Position numbers and translations under genes: made by a program
The notes under the pieces: model-generated
What the model was told of the DNA's origin: nothing
The model's input: the letters and a program-made list of their open reading frames with translations, nothing else
Databases searched by the model: none
Assembly: GCF_000807775.2 (NCBI RefSeq)
Contig: NZ_CP047385.1
Span: 4,402,001-4,466,000, forward strand
Source: Pandoraea fibrosis
GTDB lineage: Bacteria; Pseudomonadota; Gammaproteobacteria; Burkholderiales; Burkholderiaceae
DNA length: 64,000 bases
Reading direction: 5' to 3'
Part shown: piece after piece, positions 7,829 through 16,052 of the stretch
How the letters are laid out: each line of letters starts with the position of its first letter
Numbering within the stretch: position 1 is the first letter of the stretch

Positions 7829-9132
7829 GCAAGCCGATTCGCTCGCCATGGATACGTCATAGCGCTCAGTTGTCCAAACTCCATGGTTCGGTCATTCACG
7901 CCCCGCTGCGTCGAACGTTTATCGGCGAGCGATGCGATGTGGTGCGCGACCCGCACCAGCCCGACACACGACTCTGTCAAGCGCAGACCATTGGATTTAG
8001 CCACCAGGACGCCATTCTGAGCATCCTGGGCAATACCCAGGGTATTCCTCGCGACGCCTGGATCATTCCGTCGGGGCGAGGCACCAGTCTGCCGTTGGGT
8101 AACGATGCGTTAGGTACGGCGATCGACAGCGAGGGGCGCGTGATCGCCAGACTCGCGCCACCGCACCACCAGGTGGCACAGTCCAGTACGCTCAATCTCG
8201 ATGCCATGCCTCCCGCACTGTCGTGCCGTCGCAGCATCAACCGTGTCTTCGAGACCGGCGTGCGCGCCATCGATGGACTTCTCACATGCGGCGTCGGGCA
8301 ACGTGTGGGCATCTTTGCCGGCGCGGGCGGCGGGAAGACGACGTTAATGTCGATGCTGATCGCGCATGCGAGCGCTGACGTCTATGTCGTCGGTCTGGTC
8401 GGCGAGCGCGGTCGTGAGGCCAGTGAATTTATCGACCACGGGATTCCCCCGGAAAAAAGAGATCGAACGATTCTCGTGTGCAGCACGTCGGATCGCCCGC
8501 CTGCGGAGCGCCGCAATGCCGCGCATTTTGCTACGGCGATCGCCGAGCGCTATCGCGACAGCGGGCTCAACGTACTGCTGATCGTCGACTCGATCACTCG
8601 CTATGCGCGCGCGTTGCGGGACATCGCATTGTCTGCGGGCGAACCACCCGCACGACGCGGCTTCCCGGCATCGGTTTTCGACGCACTTCCCACCCTTCTC
8701 GAACGGCCCGGCGTCGTTGAGCAAGGGTCGATTACGGCGTTCTATACCGTATTGCTGGAAGACGAGGACCTTGGGGATCCCGTTGGCGAAGAAGTCCGCT
8801 CGATTCTCGACGGACACATATATCTCTCTCGCAAGCTAGCCGAGCGAGGCCATTTCCCTGCGATTGATGCGCTGAAGAGCACAAGTCGTGTCATGACCCG
8901 GATCGTCGAAGCCGAGCATCGCGGCGCTGCTTCAGCGTTACGCGGCAAGTTGGCCAAGTTAGCGGACCTTCAGTTGGCGCTCGACCTTGGCGAGTATCAA
9001 CCGGGAAGAGATGCGGAAGTCGATGCTCTATTGGACGCAAGACCGGCCATCGATGCCTGGTTAAGGCAAGACATCGACGAGTCTAGCGCCTTCGACCATA
9101 CGCTGGAGGGGCTGCATGTACTCACGCGATAA
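7825..9132 (+). CDS. sctN: T3SS ATPase, InvC/SctN
   Basis: This is a 435-aa F1-beta-like hexameric ATPase that strips chaperones and unfolds cargo at the base of the export apparatus. Walker A is FAGAGGGKTTLMSML, with alanine as the first P-loop residue as in InvC (ASAGCGKT). The catalytic GERGREASEF box follows, then Walker B LNVLLIVDSITRYARALRD and the family signature GEPPARRGFPASVFDALPTL. The ATG at 7825 overlaps the invB stop as ATGA and is preferred over the in-frame ATG at 7807. The last codons overlap the stalk gene by 17 bases. Confidence 0.95.
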   Translation: MSKPIRSPWIRHSAQLSKLHGSVIHAPLRRTFIGERCDVVRDPHQPDTRLCQAQTIGFSHQDAILSILGNTQGIPRDAWIIPSGRGTSLPLGNDALGTAIDSEGRVIARLAPPHHQVAQSSTLNLDAMPPALSCRRSINRVFETGVRAIDGLLTCGVGQRVGIFAGAGGGKTTLMSMLIAHASADVYVVGLVGERGREASEFIDHGIPPEKRDRTILVCSTSDRPPAERRNAAHFATAIAERYRDSGLNVLLIVDSITRYARALRDIALSAGEPPARRGFPASVFDALPTLLERPGVVEQGSITAFYTVLLEDEDLGDPVGEEVRSILDGHIYLSRKLAERGHFPAIDALKSTSRVMTRIVEAEHRGAASALRGKLAKLADLQLALDLGEYQPGRDAEVDALLDARPAIDAWLRQDIDESSAFDHTLEGLHVLTR

Positions 9133-9577
9133 ACATGCCCAGCTAGCGGGGCTATGTGGACTCGGTCAGGTCCGTGTGCGTCGCGCGCTTAACGACTTGC
9201 ATCTCGCGCGGTCCAATGTTCAGGCGTTGAAACAACGCCTGAACGACATCGAACGCAGCATTGTCGAGCTGGACCGTGAACGGGAATCGCTATTTGAGCA
9301 GCATCGCGGAATAACGAGCAGAGAGGGCTTATTTTCGCTTAGACGGCGCGCCGGCATGCTGGAGCTTCGGCGCATCGACCTTTCGTTAACTCGGGTTCAA
9401 TTGGATTCGAACATAGAGATTGCGGTGCGAGAGGAGTCGCTCGCTCAAACCGCGGTCGCAGCAGCCCGGCGCGAGCGCGACAAGTTGGATCACGTCTCTC
9501 GTCTTTGGCAAAAAGAGGAAAAGATTCATATGCATCTGAAAGAAGAAATCAATGGTACCGGAGGTATCCCAGTATGA
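9116..9577 (+). CDS. sctO: T3SS central stalk protein, SpaM/InvI/SctO
   Basis: This 153-aa protein is almost wholly helical and charged, with long heptad-like runs (NVQALKQRLNDIERSIVELD; REESLAQTAVAAARRERDKL). This fits the two-helix coiled-coil stalk that links the ATPase hexamer to the export gate, like F1 gamma. Sequence conservation in this family is low, so the assignment rests on size, coiled-coil character and position between the ATPase and needle-length genes (SpaM is 147 aa). It overlaps the ATPase gene by 17 bases and the next gene by ATGA. Confidence 0.85.
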   Translation: MYSRDKHAQLAGLCGLGQVRVRRALNDLHLARSNVQALKQRLNDIERSIVELDRERESLFEQHRGITSREGLFSLRRRAGMLELRRIDLSLTRVQLDSNIEIAVREESLAQTAVAAARRERDKLDHVSRLWQKEEKIHMHLKEEINGTGGIPV

Positions 9578-10776
9578 AGTTTGAGAAGGCCGGCGCTCCG
9601 AGACACGGCGATCCCATCTTTGGGGACGCCGCTTCGGCGCCTGCGCTCATCGAGCGAGTGCAGGCTGCCGCAGCGCAGCTATCCGAGAACCCGCTCGGTG
9701 ATCTCGCACAATTGGCCAGCGTAGACAGCAATGCCGGTGCGGGTACCGGTGAGTTTGTTTTTCGGTTCTACGGGGGGTCACCCATCCCTCTCGAAGTCGA
9801 TGACGACGATGACGATTGGAAATTGCCCAACGCCATACCGATGTACGTGGACGTCACGCTTCGCAGGGCAGTGCCGGAGCCTCCCGTCGAGGCCGCGCCC
9901 GGTGGCGCAACGAATGCACCACTCGACGATACGGACGTCCAGCGCAACACGCACTCTGCACTGGATCGCCCGATCCCCAACCCGCCTCAACAGGTTCCTG
10001 GCGGACTCAGATCGGCTTTGAAAATCGGAGTCACACCGTCAAGGCATAGCGAGTCTTCGCCGCACGCGCATCTCGGCGAGAAGACCCACAAAGGGGGGAA
10101 GCCCACGCGCGCGCGCTCGCTGGGTCAGGCAATGGTTCGGCGATCGATTGGGCGCACATCTGACGTCGCCGATGCCGAACCTCAACCTGAAGTCGCTGAC
10201 ATTCGCGACGTACATTTGCCCAACGCAACGCCCCATGGTGGCCAAGGACCGCGCCATCACGCTGGCGACCGGGGAGAGTCGGCAAAGGATGGACGCTCTG
10301 ACGACGACAGAGCGCACGCACCGGTTGTCGCCGCTAGAGTGTCCGTGCCGTTTTCCTCTCCATCGCTGCTTTCAAAGGACGACGTTCCGCAGGAACGACC
10401 ACAAAGTCGGATGGTTCGGCAACTGGCCAAAGATGCCTCGCAAGCCGCGGCGGAAACGGCGTCCAGCGAATCGGCGAATCACAGCGATGCCTACGAGATC
10501 ACATATCGCTTTACCTCCTGGGGGGCCACCGCCTCGGTCAAGCTCAATGTCGACGGGTCGCAACTCGGACGCGCTATTGTCGCGACGCCTTCCGATCCCC
10601 GCGTGCACAAAGCCCTTCGCGCCGGCATAAGCAAGAAGCCGGCGGACGCGGAGAAAAACTCCGTGGGACTGCCCATTCGGCTCGCCTCCCCATCCGCCCC
10701 CGTCATTTCGGTGAACGAGCAGGAGCAAGAGCGACATAGACAGCCGCAGGTGCCGCCCGAAGAGGGAGAACAATGA
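9574..10776 (+). CDS. sctP: Needle-length regulator, SpaN/InvJ/SctP
   Basis: This 400-aa secreted ruler protein is Pro/Ser/His-rich and low in complexity from about residue 85 to 300. The conserved family part is the C-terminal domain (YEITYRFTSWGATASVKLNV, then SDPRVHKALRA), which in SpaN/InvJ controls the switch from needle to translocator secretion. InvJ is 336 aa, so this one has a longer disordered middle. The ATG at 9574 overlaps the sctO stop; the in-frame ATG at 9505 would begin inside sctO and is not favoured. Confidence 0.85.
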   Translation: MKFEKAGAPRHGDPIFGDAASAPALIERVQAAAAQLSENPLGDLAQLASVDSNAGAGTGEFVFRFYGGSPIPLEVDDDDDDWKLPNAIPMYVDVTLRRAVPEPPVEAAPGGATNAPLDDTDVQRNTHSALDRPIPNPPQQVPGGLRSALKIGVTPSRHSESSPHAHLGEKTHKGGKPTRARSLGQAMVRRSIGRTSDVADAEPQPEVADIRDVHLPNATPHGGQGPRHHAGDRGESAKDGRSDDDRAHAPVVAARVSVPFSSPSLLSKDDVPQERPQSRMVRQLAKDASQAAAETASSESANHSDAYEITYRFTSWGATASVKLNVDGSQLGRAIVATPSDPRVHKALRAGISKKPADAEKNSVGLPIRLASPSAPVISVNEQEQERHRQPQVPPEEGEQ

Positions 10777-11693
10777 ATCGGGATCTGAAACTACGTCGGA
10801 TGGATCACGCCCTGAGCGAGATGCGAAATTCGATTCTGGCGGCTCGCCTGTCGGGCGCGGTCGCAGCGCAACTCACTGCGGGGACTGACTACATCTCGCT
10901 GGAAGGCGAGTGCGGCAATCAGGAACTTCGAGCCTTTGCTCCGCTACAACAGCTCATCGATTTCTGGCTGGGAGAGGCCTCGATCCCTGCCGAGCAAATT
11001 GATCGCGACATTGCCGAGCAGCTGGTTATCGATGCATTTTCCGCGCAAGGTCTGCCATCCCCATCAGAGATATTTCTCTGGCGGGGGGTTTCCGGTTTCG
11101 CGCGAGAAGACGATTTCACGACCCCCAAAGCGCTCTTTCGCGGTGGGCCATTCGAGCTATATCTCGACACGTTGCCCGAGTCGCTCCACGCCCCGCTGTC
11201 GTTACATCCGGCCCTGCCGGTCGACGTGCAGTGGGTCCTGGGAAAGCTGACGCTGCCGGCGTCGTCAGTTTCCGGCCTTTCGCGCGGCGATCTATTGCGA
11301 CTTCCCCCAACGGGCGGGGTGCTGCGCTCGGGCGAAATTTCACTATTTTCATTTCATCTTTACGGAGAATACTTGATGCTCGATGAGCTCGAAGACACTG
11401 GTGGCGACGCCAGCCACTACGACGACGAAAACGAGGCGGAAATGATGGCAAGCACCGCCCTGCAGGATTTGCCGATTACGGTCTCTTTCATGCTCGGCAA
11501 GCGCACGATGCGCGTGGCGGACATTGCGACAATGCAGCCGGGCATGACGATCTCACTGGAGCTTCTCTCGCCCCAGGTCGACCTGATCGCGGGTGGCGCC
11601 CGCCTTGCTCAAGGGGAATTGGTTCGCATCGGAGATTCGTTCGGCGTCGAGATCATGAAAACCGCGAACGACTCCAGCGATTCAGGATCATGA
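10773..11693 (+). CDS. sctQ: T3SS cytosolic ring (sorting platform) protein, SpaO/SctQ
   Basis: This 306-aa protein matches SpaO (303). The C-terminal ~75 residues form the SpoA domain (LPITVSFMLGKRTMRVADIA through GARLAQGELVRIGDSFGVEI). A first SpoA-like segment lies at about 150-195 (VDVQWVLGKLTLPASSVSGL). SctQ builds the pods of the sorting platform. In several systems an internal start yields a separate C-terminal SpoA fragment; an in-frame ATG at 11374 is followed by an acidic stretch (DELEDTGGDASHYDDENEAE), so such a product is possible but not shown. ATGA overlaps join it on both sides. Confidence 0.9.
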   Translation: MNRDLKLRRMDHALSEMRNSILAARLSGAVAAQLTAGTDYISLEGECGNQELRAFAPLQQLIDFWLGEASIPAEQIDRDIAEQLVIDAFSAQGLPSPSEIFLWRGVSGFAREDDFTTPKALFRGGPFELYLDTLPESLHAPLSLHPALPVDVQWVLGKLTLPASSVSGLSRGDLLRLPPTGGVLRSGEISLFSFHLYGEYLMLDELEDTGGDASHYDDENEAEMMASTALQDLPITVSFMLGKRTMRVADIATMQPGMTISLELLSPQVDLIAGGARLAQGELVRIGDSFGVEIMKTANDSSDSGS

Positions 11694-12385
11694 CGCAGAA
11701 TCCCGTCATCCTTATCGCAACGCTGGCGTTTGCCACACTCCTCCCGTTTGTTCTGGCTGTAGGCAGTTGCTTTATCAAGTTTTCTATTGTGTTCTCGCTT
11801 CTGCGAAACGCGATTGGATTGCAGCAAGTCCCGTCCAACCTGACGTTGAATGGACTCGCGCTCATCATGACCGCTTTCGTGATGATGCCGATCTTCAACC
11901 AGGTACAGCAGTACTACTACGAGCATAACGTCAACTTGGCCAATCAGGCGTCAATGCACGGGTTTCTCGACGAGGGGCTGGGTGCCTATCGTCAGTACCT
12001 GGCAAAGTATGCCGAGCCGGAACTGGTTGAATTCTTCAGCGAGCTACAGGACGCGCAGTTGCGGGATCACCCGTCTGGCGTTGACACCTATCGCCCCGAC
12101 CATCACGTGGAGCGCGACGACATCGAGCAGGCCCCGCTTCTCGTCCTGCTTCCCGCCTATGCGCTTAGCGAATTGAAAAGTGCCTTCAAGATTGGCTTCT
12201 ACATTTATTTGCCGTTCTTGGTCGTCGACATGCTCATCTCCAACATATTGCTGGCACTGGGCATGATGATGATGAGTCCGGTCACGATAGCACTCCCCAT
12301 CAAGTTGATTTTGTTCGTCTTGCTGGATGGATGGGAGAAGCTGGTCAAAGGCCTGATTCTTCAGTACATCGACCTGGCGAAGTAA
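11690..12385 (+). CDS. sctR: T3SS export apparatus protein, SpaP/SctR
   Basis: This 231-aa FliP/SctR-family membrane protein (SpaP is 224) has an N-terminal helix pair with the family signature FIKFSIVFSLLRNAIGLQQ. A periplasmic loop of about 70 residues follows, then LLPAYALSELKSAFKIGFYI and the last helices (LLALGMMMMSPVTIALPIKL). Five SctR subunits build the core of the export gate with SctS and SctT. The ATG overlaps the sctQ stop as ATGA. Confidence 0.95.
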   Translation: MTQNPVILIATLAFATLLPFVLAVGSCFIKFSIVFSLLRNAIGLQQVPSNLTLNGLALIMTAFVMMPIFNQVQQYYYEHNVNLANQASMHGFLDEGLGAYRQYLAKYAEPELVEFFSELQDAQLRDHPSGVDTYRPDHHVERDDIEQAPLLVLLPAYALSELKSAFKIGFYIYLPFLVVDMLISNILLALGMMMMSPVTIALPIKLILFVLLDGWEKLVKGLILQYIDLAK

Positions 12386-12393
12386 CGAAACTC

Positions 12394-12648
12394 ATGAGCG
12401 ATTTACTACATGCCGCCGACAGGGCGCTATTCCTGATCGTCGCCTTGTCGGCGATTCCCATTGCCGTTGCGACACTGGTAGGTCTTGGCGTTGCGCTGGT
12501 GCAGGCCGTCACGCATTTACAGGAGCAAAGCCTTCCTTTTGGCATCAAGTTGCTCGCGGTGTGTCTTTGCCTGTATCTGATTTCAGGTTGGCTTGGCGCG
12601 CGCATTCTGAATTTTGGCGACGATATCCTTCGGATGGCGCTCCGGTGA
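12394..12648 (+). CDS. sctS: T3SS export apparatus protein, SpaQ/SctS
   Basis: This 84-aa FliQ/SctS-family protein has two membrane helices (ALFLIVALSAIPIAVATLVG and LLAVCLCLYLISGWLGARIL). The conserved link between them is ALVQAVTHLQEQSLPFGIKL, the classic SctS loop. SpaQ is 86 aa. The true start is the ATG at 12394, 8 bases after sctR; the longer in-frame ORF from 12331 runs inside sctR and has no support. Confidence 0.95.
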   Translation: MSDLLHAADRALFLIVALSAIPIAVATLVGLGVALVQAVTHLQEQSLPFGIKLLAVCLCLYLISGWLGARILNFGDDILRMALR

Positions 12649-12654
12649 CCCACA

Positions 12655-13434
12655 GTGGAAACGATGGCACCTCCCCTTGAGCAATCCATATTGTGCGTAG
12701 CACTCGGGCTGGCACGCATTGGGCCCGCCCTGTTGTTTGTCCCGCTATTCGGAGAGAAAGCGCTGGCGCCGGGCCTCTTGCGCAGCGCGATGATGGCGCT
12801 GATCGCCCTCTCGCTGCTCCCGGTGCTGGCGCCAACGGAGCAAACGCTATCCGACATCCCCCTGCTGTCGACCGTGCTCAAAGAGGCAACCATTGGGCTC
12901 GTTCTCGGCTTCCTGTTCGGCGCGCCGTACTTTGCCGCCCTGGCTTGCGGAGAAATATTGGACAACCAGCGCGGCGCGACCATGGCGAAGGCGATCGATC
13001 CGGCGGCCGGTGTTGACGCATCGGTATTGGCCACGCTCATGGGCTTTCTCTGGACCGTGACATTTGCGCTTGGCGGCGGCCTGCTACATCTGCTCGACAC
13101 ACTGGCGGCAAGCTACCGGCAGATCCCCATCGAGAGTGCGCTGACGTTCGATGCCACCACGTTATACGGCATCGCGAAGTTGCTCGGACAGGCACTGCTC
13201 GCCGGCATCTCGGCAGCAATGCCCGCGCTGGCTGCGATGTTGTTTGTCGAGATTTCCCTTGGCGTCTTGTCTCGCTTCGCCCCGCAACTGAATCCCTTTT
13301 CGGTCGCCATGACGCTCAAGAGCCTCGTGGCCTGTCTGGTCCTGTTGCTGTACTTCAGCGGTGAAGCCCCCAGATTCCTGTACAACCGATTTGACGAGTG
13401 GTCGCTGCCCACGTTGTTCAGGGGAGTCCTGTGA
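12655..13434 (+). CDS. sctT: T3SS export apparatus protein, SpaR/SctT
   Basis: This is a 259-aa FliR/SctT-family protein (SpaR is 263) with about six membrane helices. Family landmarks are ALLFVPLFGEKALAPGLLRS near the start, EATIGLVLGFLFGAPYFAAL with GEILDNQRGATMA in the middle, and MPALAAMLFVEISLGVLSRF with APQLNPFSVAMTLK near the end. It starts 6 bases after sctS at GTG 12655; an ATG three codons later (12664) is equally plausible. Its TGA overlaps the GTG of sctU. Confidence 0.94.
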   Translation: METMAPPLEQSILCVALGLARIGPALLFVPLFGEKALAPGLLRSAMMALIALSLLPVLAPTEQTLSDIPLLSTVLKEATIGLVLGFLFGAPYFAALACGEILDNQRGATMAKAIDPAAGVDASVLATLMGFLWTVTFALGGGLLHLLDTLAASYRQIPIESALTFDATTLYGIAKLLGQALLAGISAAMPALAAMLFVEISLGVLSRFAPQLNPFSVAMTLKSLVACLVLLLYFSGEAPRFLYNRFDEWSLPTLFRGVL

Positions 13435-14555
13435 GTTCAAGCGCCAAGACAGAAAAGCCATCGGAGAAAAAGAAGCAGGATGAAAGTAAGCGCGGAAAAT
13501 CCTGGCGCAGCCAGGATCTCGTCACACTGATCATTCTGCTCGGCGGCGTATGCTTCATCCGTTTCGGTATTTCCGTAACGGGCGTGTTTCACTCCATGTT
13601 TCTCGCCGCCGAAGATGGCTTTGTTATTCCTCTGGACGATTACGCGAAGCGTTTCGTGGAGTTGTTTGCCGTCACGATCTCCGGCTTGATCCTATTGGTG
13701 ATTGTTCTGGCGGCGATACCGAATCTCCTGATGTCGCGGTTTCGCTTCGCCACCGAGGCCATTCGGTTGAACTTCTCGGCCATCAGTCCGGTCTCCGGGT
13801 TCAAGAGAATTTTCAATCTGAAAACCGTGAAAGATGCCGCCAAGGCATGCTTGTATCTCATGGTTTTTGCCTTGGCGATGGCCCTGTTCTGGCACAATCA
13901 TCGCGCTGAAATTCTCAGCCTGGTGCGACTTCCGCCGGCCGGTCTGCTACCGACGCTCGCGGATCTGGTGTTTTCATTGATTCTGACCCTCCTGCTGGCC
14001 GCACTGACGATTGTGCTGGTGGACGCCTTCCTTGAATATCAGCTGTACATTCGCGAGCTGAAGATGACGCGAGAGGAAGTGAAGCGTGAGAACAAGGAGC
14101 AGAACGGCTCCCCCGAAATCAAGCAGGCGCAACGGCGTCTCGGTGCCGAAATGTTGTCTGGCGAAGTTTTGGCCGATGTTGAAAAATCGTCCTTTATTCT
14201 CGCCAATCCAACCCATATTGGCATCGGACTCTATATCAATCCGGAAATCGCACCGTTGCCTTTCATCTCGGTGATGGAAACCGACGAACGGGCTCTTGCT
14301 GTCATTGCTCACGCAAAGAAAATGAAGGTTCCTGTCGTTCGGAATATTTCACTGGCACGTAAGATCTTTGCAACTCACCGACGCTACTCCTTCATCTCCG
14401 AAGACTGCCTAAACGATATTGCCGACGTCTTGATGTGGTTTGTCGATATCGAGAAGAATCAACGGGCAGAATATGACGAAGAACAGAATGACGAGGCGCC
14501 AGATGATGAGGAGCCGTATGAGGACGTGCCGGATAAAACCGGATATGACGCATAA
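13431..14555 (+). CDS. sctU: T3SS export switch protein, SpaS/SctU, autocleaving
   Basis: This 374-aa FlhB/SctU-family protein has four membrane helices over about residues 30-220, then a long charged helix (YIRELKMTREEVKRENKEQN). The cytosolic autocleavage domain carries the intact NPTH motif (FILANPTHIGIGLYINPE); self-cleavage between Asn and Pro changes substrate choice from needle to translocators. The chosen start is a GTG overlapping the sctT stop, with GGGGAG 4 bases upstream. The acidic C-terminal tail of about 30 residues (YDEEQNDEAPDDEEPYEDVP) makes it somewhat longer than SpaS (356 aa). It is the last gene of the plus-strand operon. Confidence 0.95.
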   Translation: MSSSAKTEKPSEKKKQDESKRGKSWRSQDLVTLIILLGGVCFIRFGISVTGVFHSMFLAAEDGFVIPLDDYAKRFVELFAVTISGLILLVIVLAAIPNLLMSRFRFATEAIRLNFSAISPVSGFKRIFNLKTVKDAAKACLYLMVFALAMALFWHNHRAEILSLVRLPPAGLLPTLADLVFSLILTLLLAALTIVLVDAFLEYQLYIRELKMTREEVKRENKEQNGSPEIKQAQRRLGAEMLSGEVLADVEKSSFILANPTHIGIGLYINPEIAPLPFISVMETDERALAVIAHAKKMKVPVVRNISLARKIFATHRRYSFISEDCLNDIADVLMWFVDIEKNQRAEYDEEQNDEAPDDEEPYEDVPDKTGYDA

Positions 14556-14608
14556 CACCCAAACGCATCGGGTGCCCGGTCGTATTTATTGAGTGTCGTT
14601 TGCGCGGA

Positions 14609-14637
14609 GGGAACGCCGACAAACCGTCAGCGTTCCC
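14609..14637. terminator. Hairpin between the T3SS operon and the convergent effector operon
   Basis: The inverted repeat GGGAACGCCGAC / GTCAGCGTTCCC has one mismatch around an AAACC loop and sits between two convergent operons. T-runs on either side are weak, so it is a probable bidirectional terminator by position rather than a textbook one. Confidence 0.6.
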
Positions 14638-14660
14638 CCGTTAAAGAGACGAAGGGGATA

Positions 14661-15038
14661 TCAACCTTGGCTCAACCGTTCAAGTTTCGCACTCAGCACT
14701 TCCAACTGATGCTGCATGTTACCTATCTCGCAATGATCCAGCGATTGACGATTCCAGAACACCCAGACGTCGTCGGCACCGGATCGCGCGCCGACAGGTT
14801 GAAGTGGATCATCGAGAAATAGATTCTCATAGAGAATTTGATCGATTTCGTGGTCAGCTATCCGTTCGAGACTACCGAACATCACAAGACTGCCCTGTGG
14901 CTGTTCGACCACATGGACGACCTGCTCCGATATCTGAAGGCTCAGTATGCCGTCGATGGGCTGCGGGACACCGAGTCCGAGAGAGCGCCAAAGATCGACC
15001 GTCACCTTGTCAAACTGGGTTGCCATAGACGTGTTCAT
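14661..15038 (-). CDS. CesT/SicP-like class I type III chaperone
   Basis: This 125-aa acidic protein has the shape of a class IA effector chaperone: an N-terminal helix with LWRSLGLGVP, beta strands rich in alternating hydrophobics (GILSLQISEQVVHVVEQPQG), a helix ending YENLF-LDD, a strand pattern around DDVWVFWNRQSLD, and a C-terminal helix (MQHQLEVLSAKLERL). The gene starts 1 base after the stop of the 299-aa gene upstream, so the two are almost certainly a chaperone-cargo pair. An alternative start is the ATG at 15026. Family assignment is by pattern, not by a search. Confidence 0.75.
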   Translation of the reverse strand: MNTSMATQFDKVTVDLWRSLGLGVPQPIDGILSLQISEQVVHVVEQPQGSLVMFGSLERIADHEIDQILYENLFLDDPLQPVGARSGADDVWVFWNRQSLDHCEIGNMQHQLEVLSAKLERLSQG

Positions 15039-15039
15039 C

Positions 15040-15939
15040 CTATAGGTGCGTCGTCTCGATCAACGGTTCGCTCGCCGGATCAACAGGCTCCATGAAATTC
15101 AGCTTCCATGCCCGCAGAATGGTCACGCATGCCTCATTCACGAGCGCAATTTCTCGCCTGTCATAAGACCCGATATCTTCGAGCGAGTAGATGGGGCATG
15201 AAATCGCCAGGGAGGTCTTGTTCAAAGTTGTAGAGTCGCGGATATCGCTCGACGCCCGATCGGAAAAAAGAGACAGCGTATTCAGTGCATAGATCGCACA
15301 TTTCATTGCCGATTCGTCCGAAATGGACTTCAAGGCATCAAGGTGGGCCTCAGTCACTCCCTTGCGTCCCTCGGCCACGCTCTGGATATCCGCGATTTTT
15401 GGCCTCGGACTCGCGCGAATCACCGATTTGACAATATCCGCCATTTCTTTGGTGCTGTAGCTATGCGCCAGCGGCGTTGCGGAGTCGTTCATCTCCGCCA
15501 TGATTTGGTTCTTTCTCCCCGCCCCCAGACACTCGCGGAATAGACCGTTCTCCAGCGTCTCATTTTTTGCCACATAGACCAGGCGACAGCAGATTTCGCT
15601 AAATTTCTCAGCAAACTCGGGGCTGAATTTCGGCTCGACAGATAAAGCACCTATGCGTGCAGTTGCCGCAACCTGTTGGGTAGACGCCGGATGGAATAGT
15701 CGGCAGATGGTTGCCGACACTTCTCCGACAAAAGACGATACGCGGTTGAAAATCGGCCGAAGAACTTCGCGGTGCACCGAACGACACCACGCCAGAATCG
15801 ACGCGGCGACACCGTGGCGCTCTCCGCCAGTGACATCGCGCACCTGACGACCGTTGAGTTGACCGATCTGTGTTGCGGCCGGCCTTTCGATGCTGTGAAT
15901 TGACCTTTGAAGAATGGGGCTTTGTGTCTGAATCTGCAT
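15040..15939 (-). CDS. Candidate type III effector, unrecognised
   Basis: This 299-aa protein has no recognised domain. The start is placed at ATG 15939 because GGAG lies 7 bases upstream; the longer in-frame ORF to 16077 overlaps the upstream gene. The first ~50 residues are Ser/Thr/Gln/Ile-rich and polar (MQIQTQSPILQRSIHSIERP), as in secretion signals plus a chaperone-binding segment. The rest is helical with five or more cysteines and conserved-looking blocks FSPEFAEKFSEICCRLVYVA and STKEMADIVKSVIRASPRP. I looked for SopE GAGA, RhoGAP and WxxxE motifs and saw none. The linked CesT-like chaperone gene is the main argument for calling it an effector. Confidence 0.65.
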   Translation of the reverse strand: MQIQTQSPILQRSIHSIERPAATQIGQLNGRQVRDVTGGERHGVAASILAWCRSVHREVLRPIFNRVSSFVGEVSATICRLFHPASTQQVAATARIGALSVEPKFSPEFAEKFSEICCRLVYVAKNETLENGLFRECLGAGRKNQIMAEMNDSATPLAHSYSTKEMADIVKSVIRASPRPKIADIQSVAEGRKGVTEAHLDALKSISDESAMKCAIYALNTLSLFSDRASSDIRDSTTLNKTSLAISCPIYSLEDIGSYDRREIALVNEACVTILRAWKLNFMEPVDPASEPLIETTHL

Positions 15940-16052
15940 ATAGACTCCGGTTGCACGACAACCCATGGGTGCGGACCATCGGAAACTGCTTGTCGCTCCA
16001 GTCAGTAGAGCGACAAGCGAACGTTGCCAGTGACCGCTATTGGAACGGCCGG

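Noticed and set aside
15040-15939. SopE/BopE GEF, YopE/SptP RhoGAP or WxxxE effector
   Set aside because: No GAGA loop, arginine-finger GPLR-type motif or WxxxE is visible.
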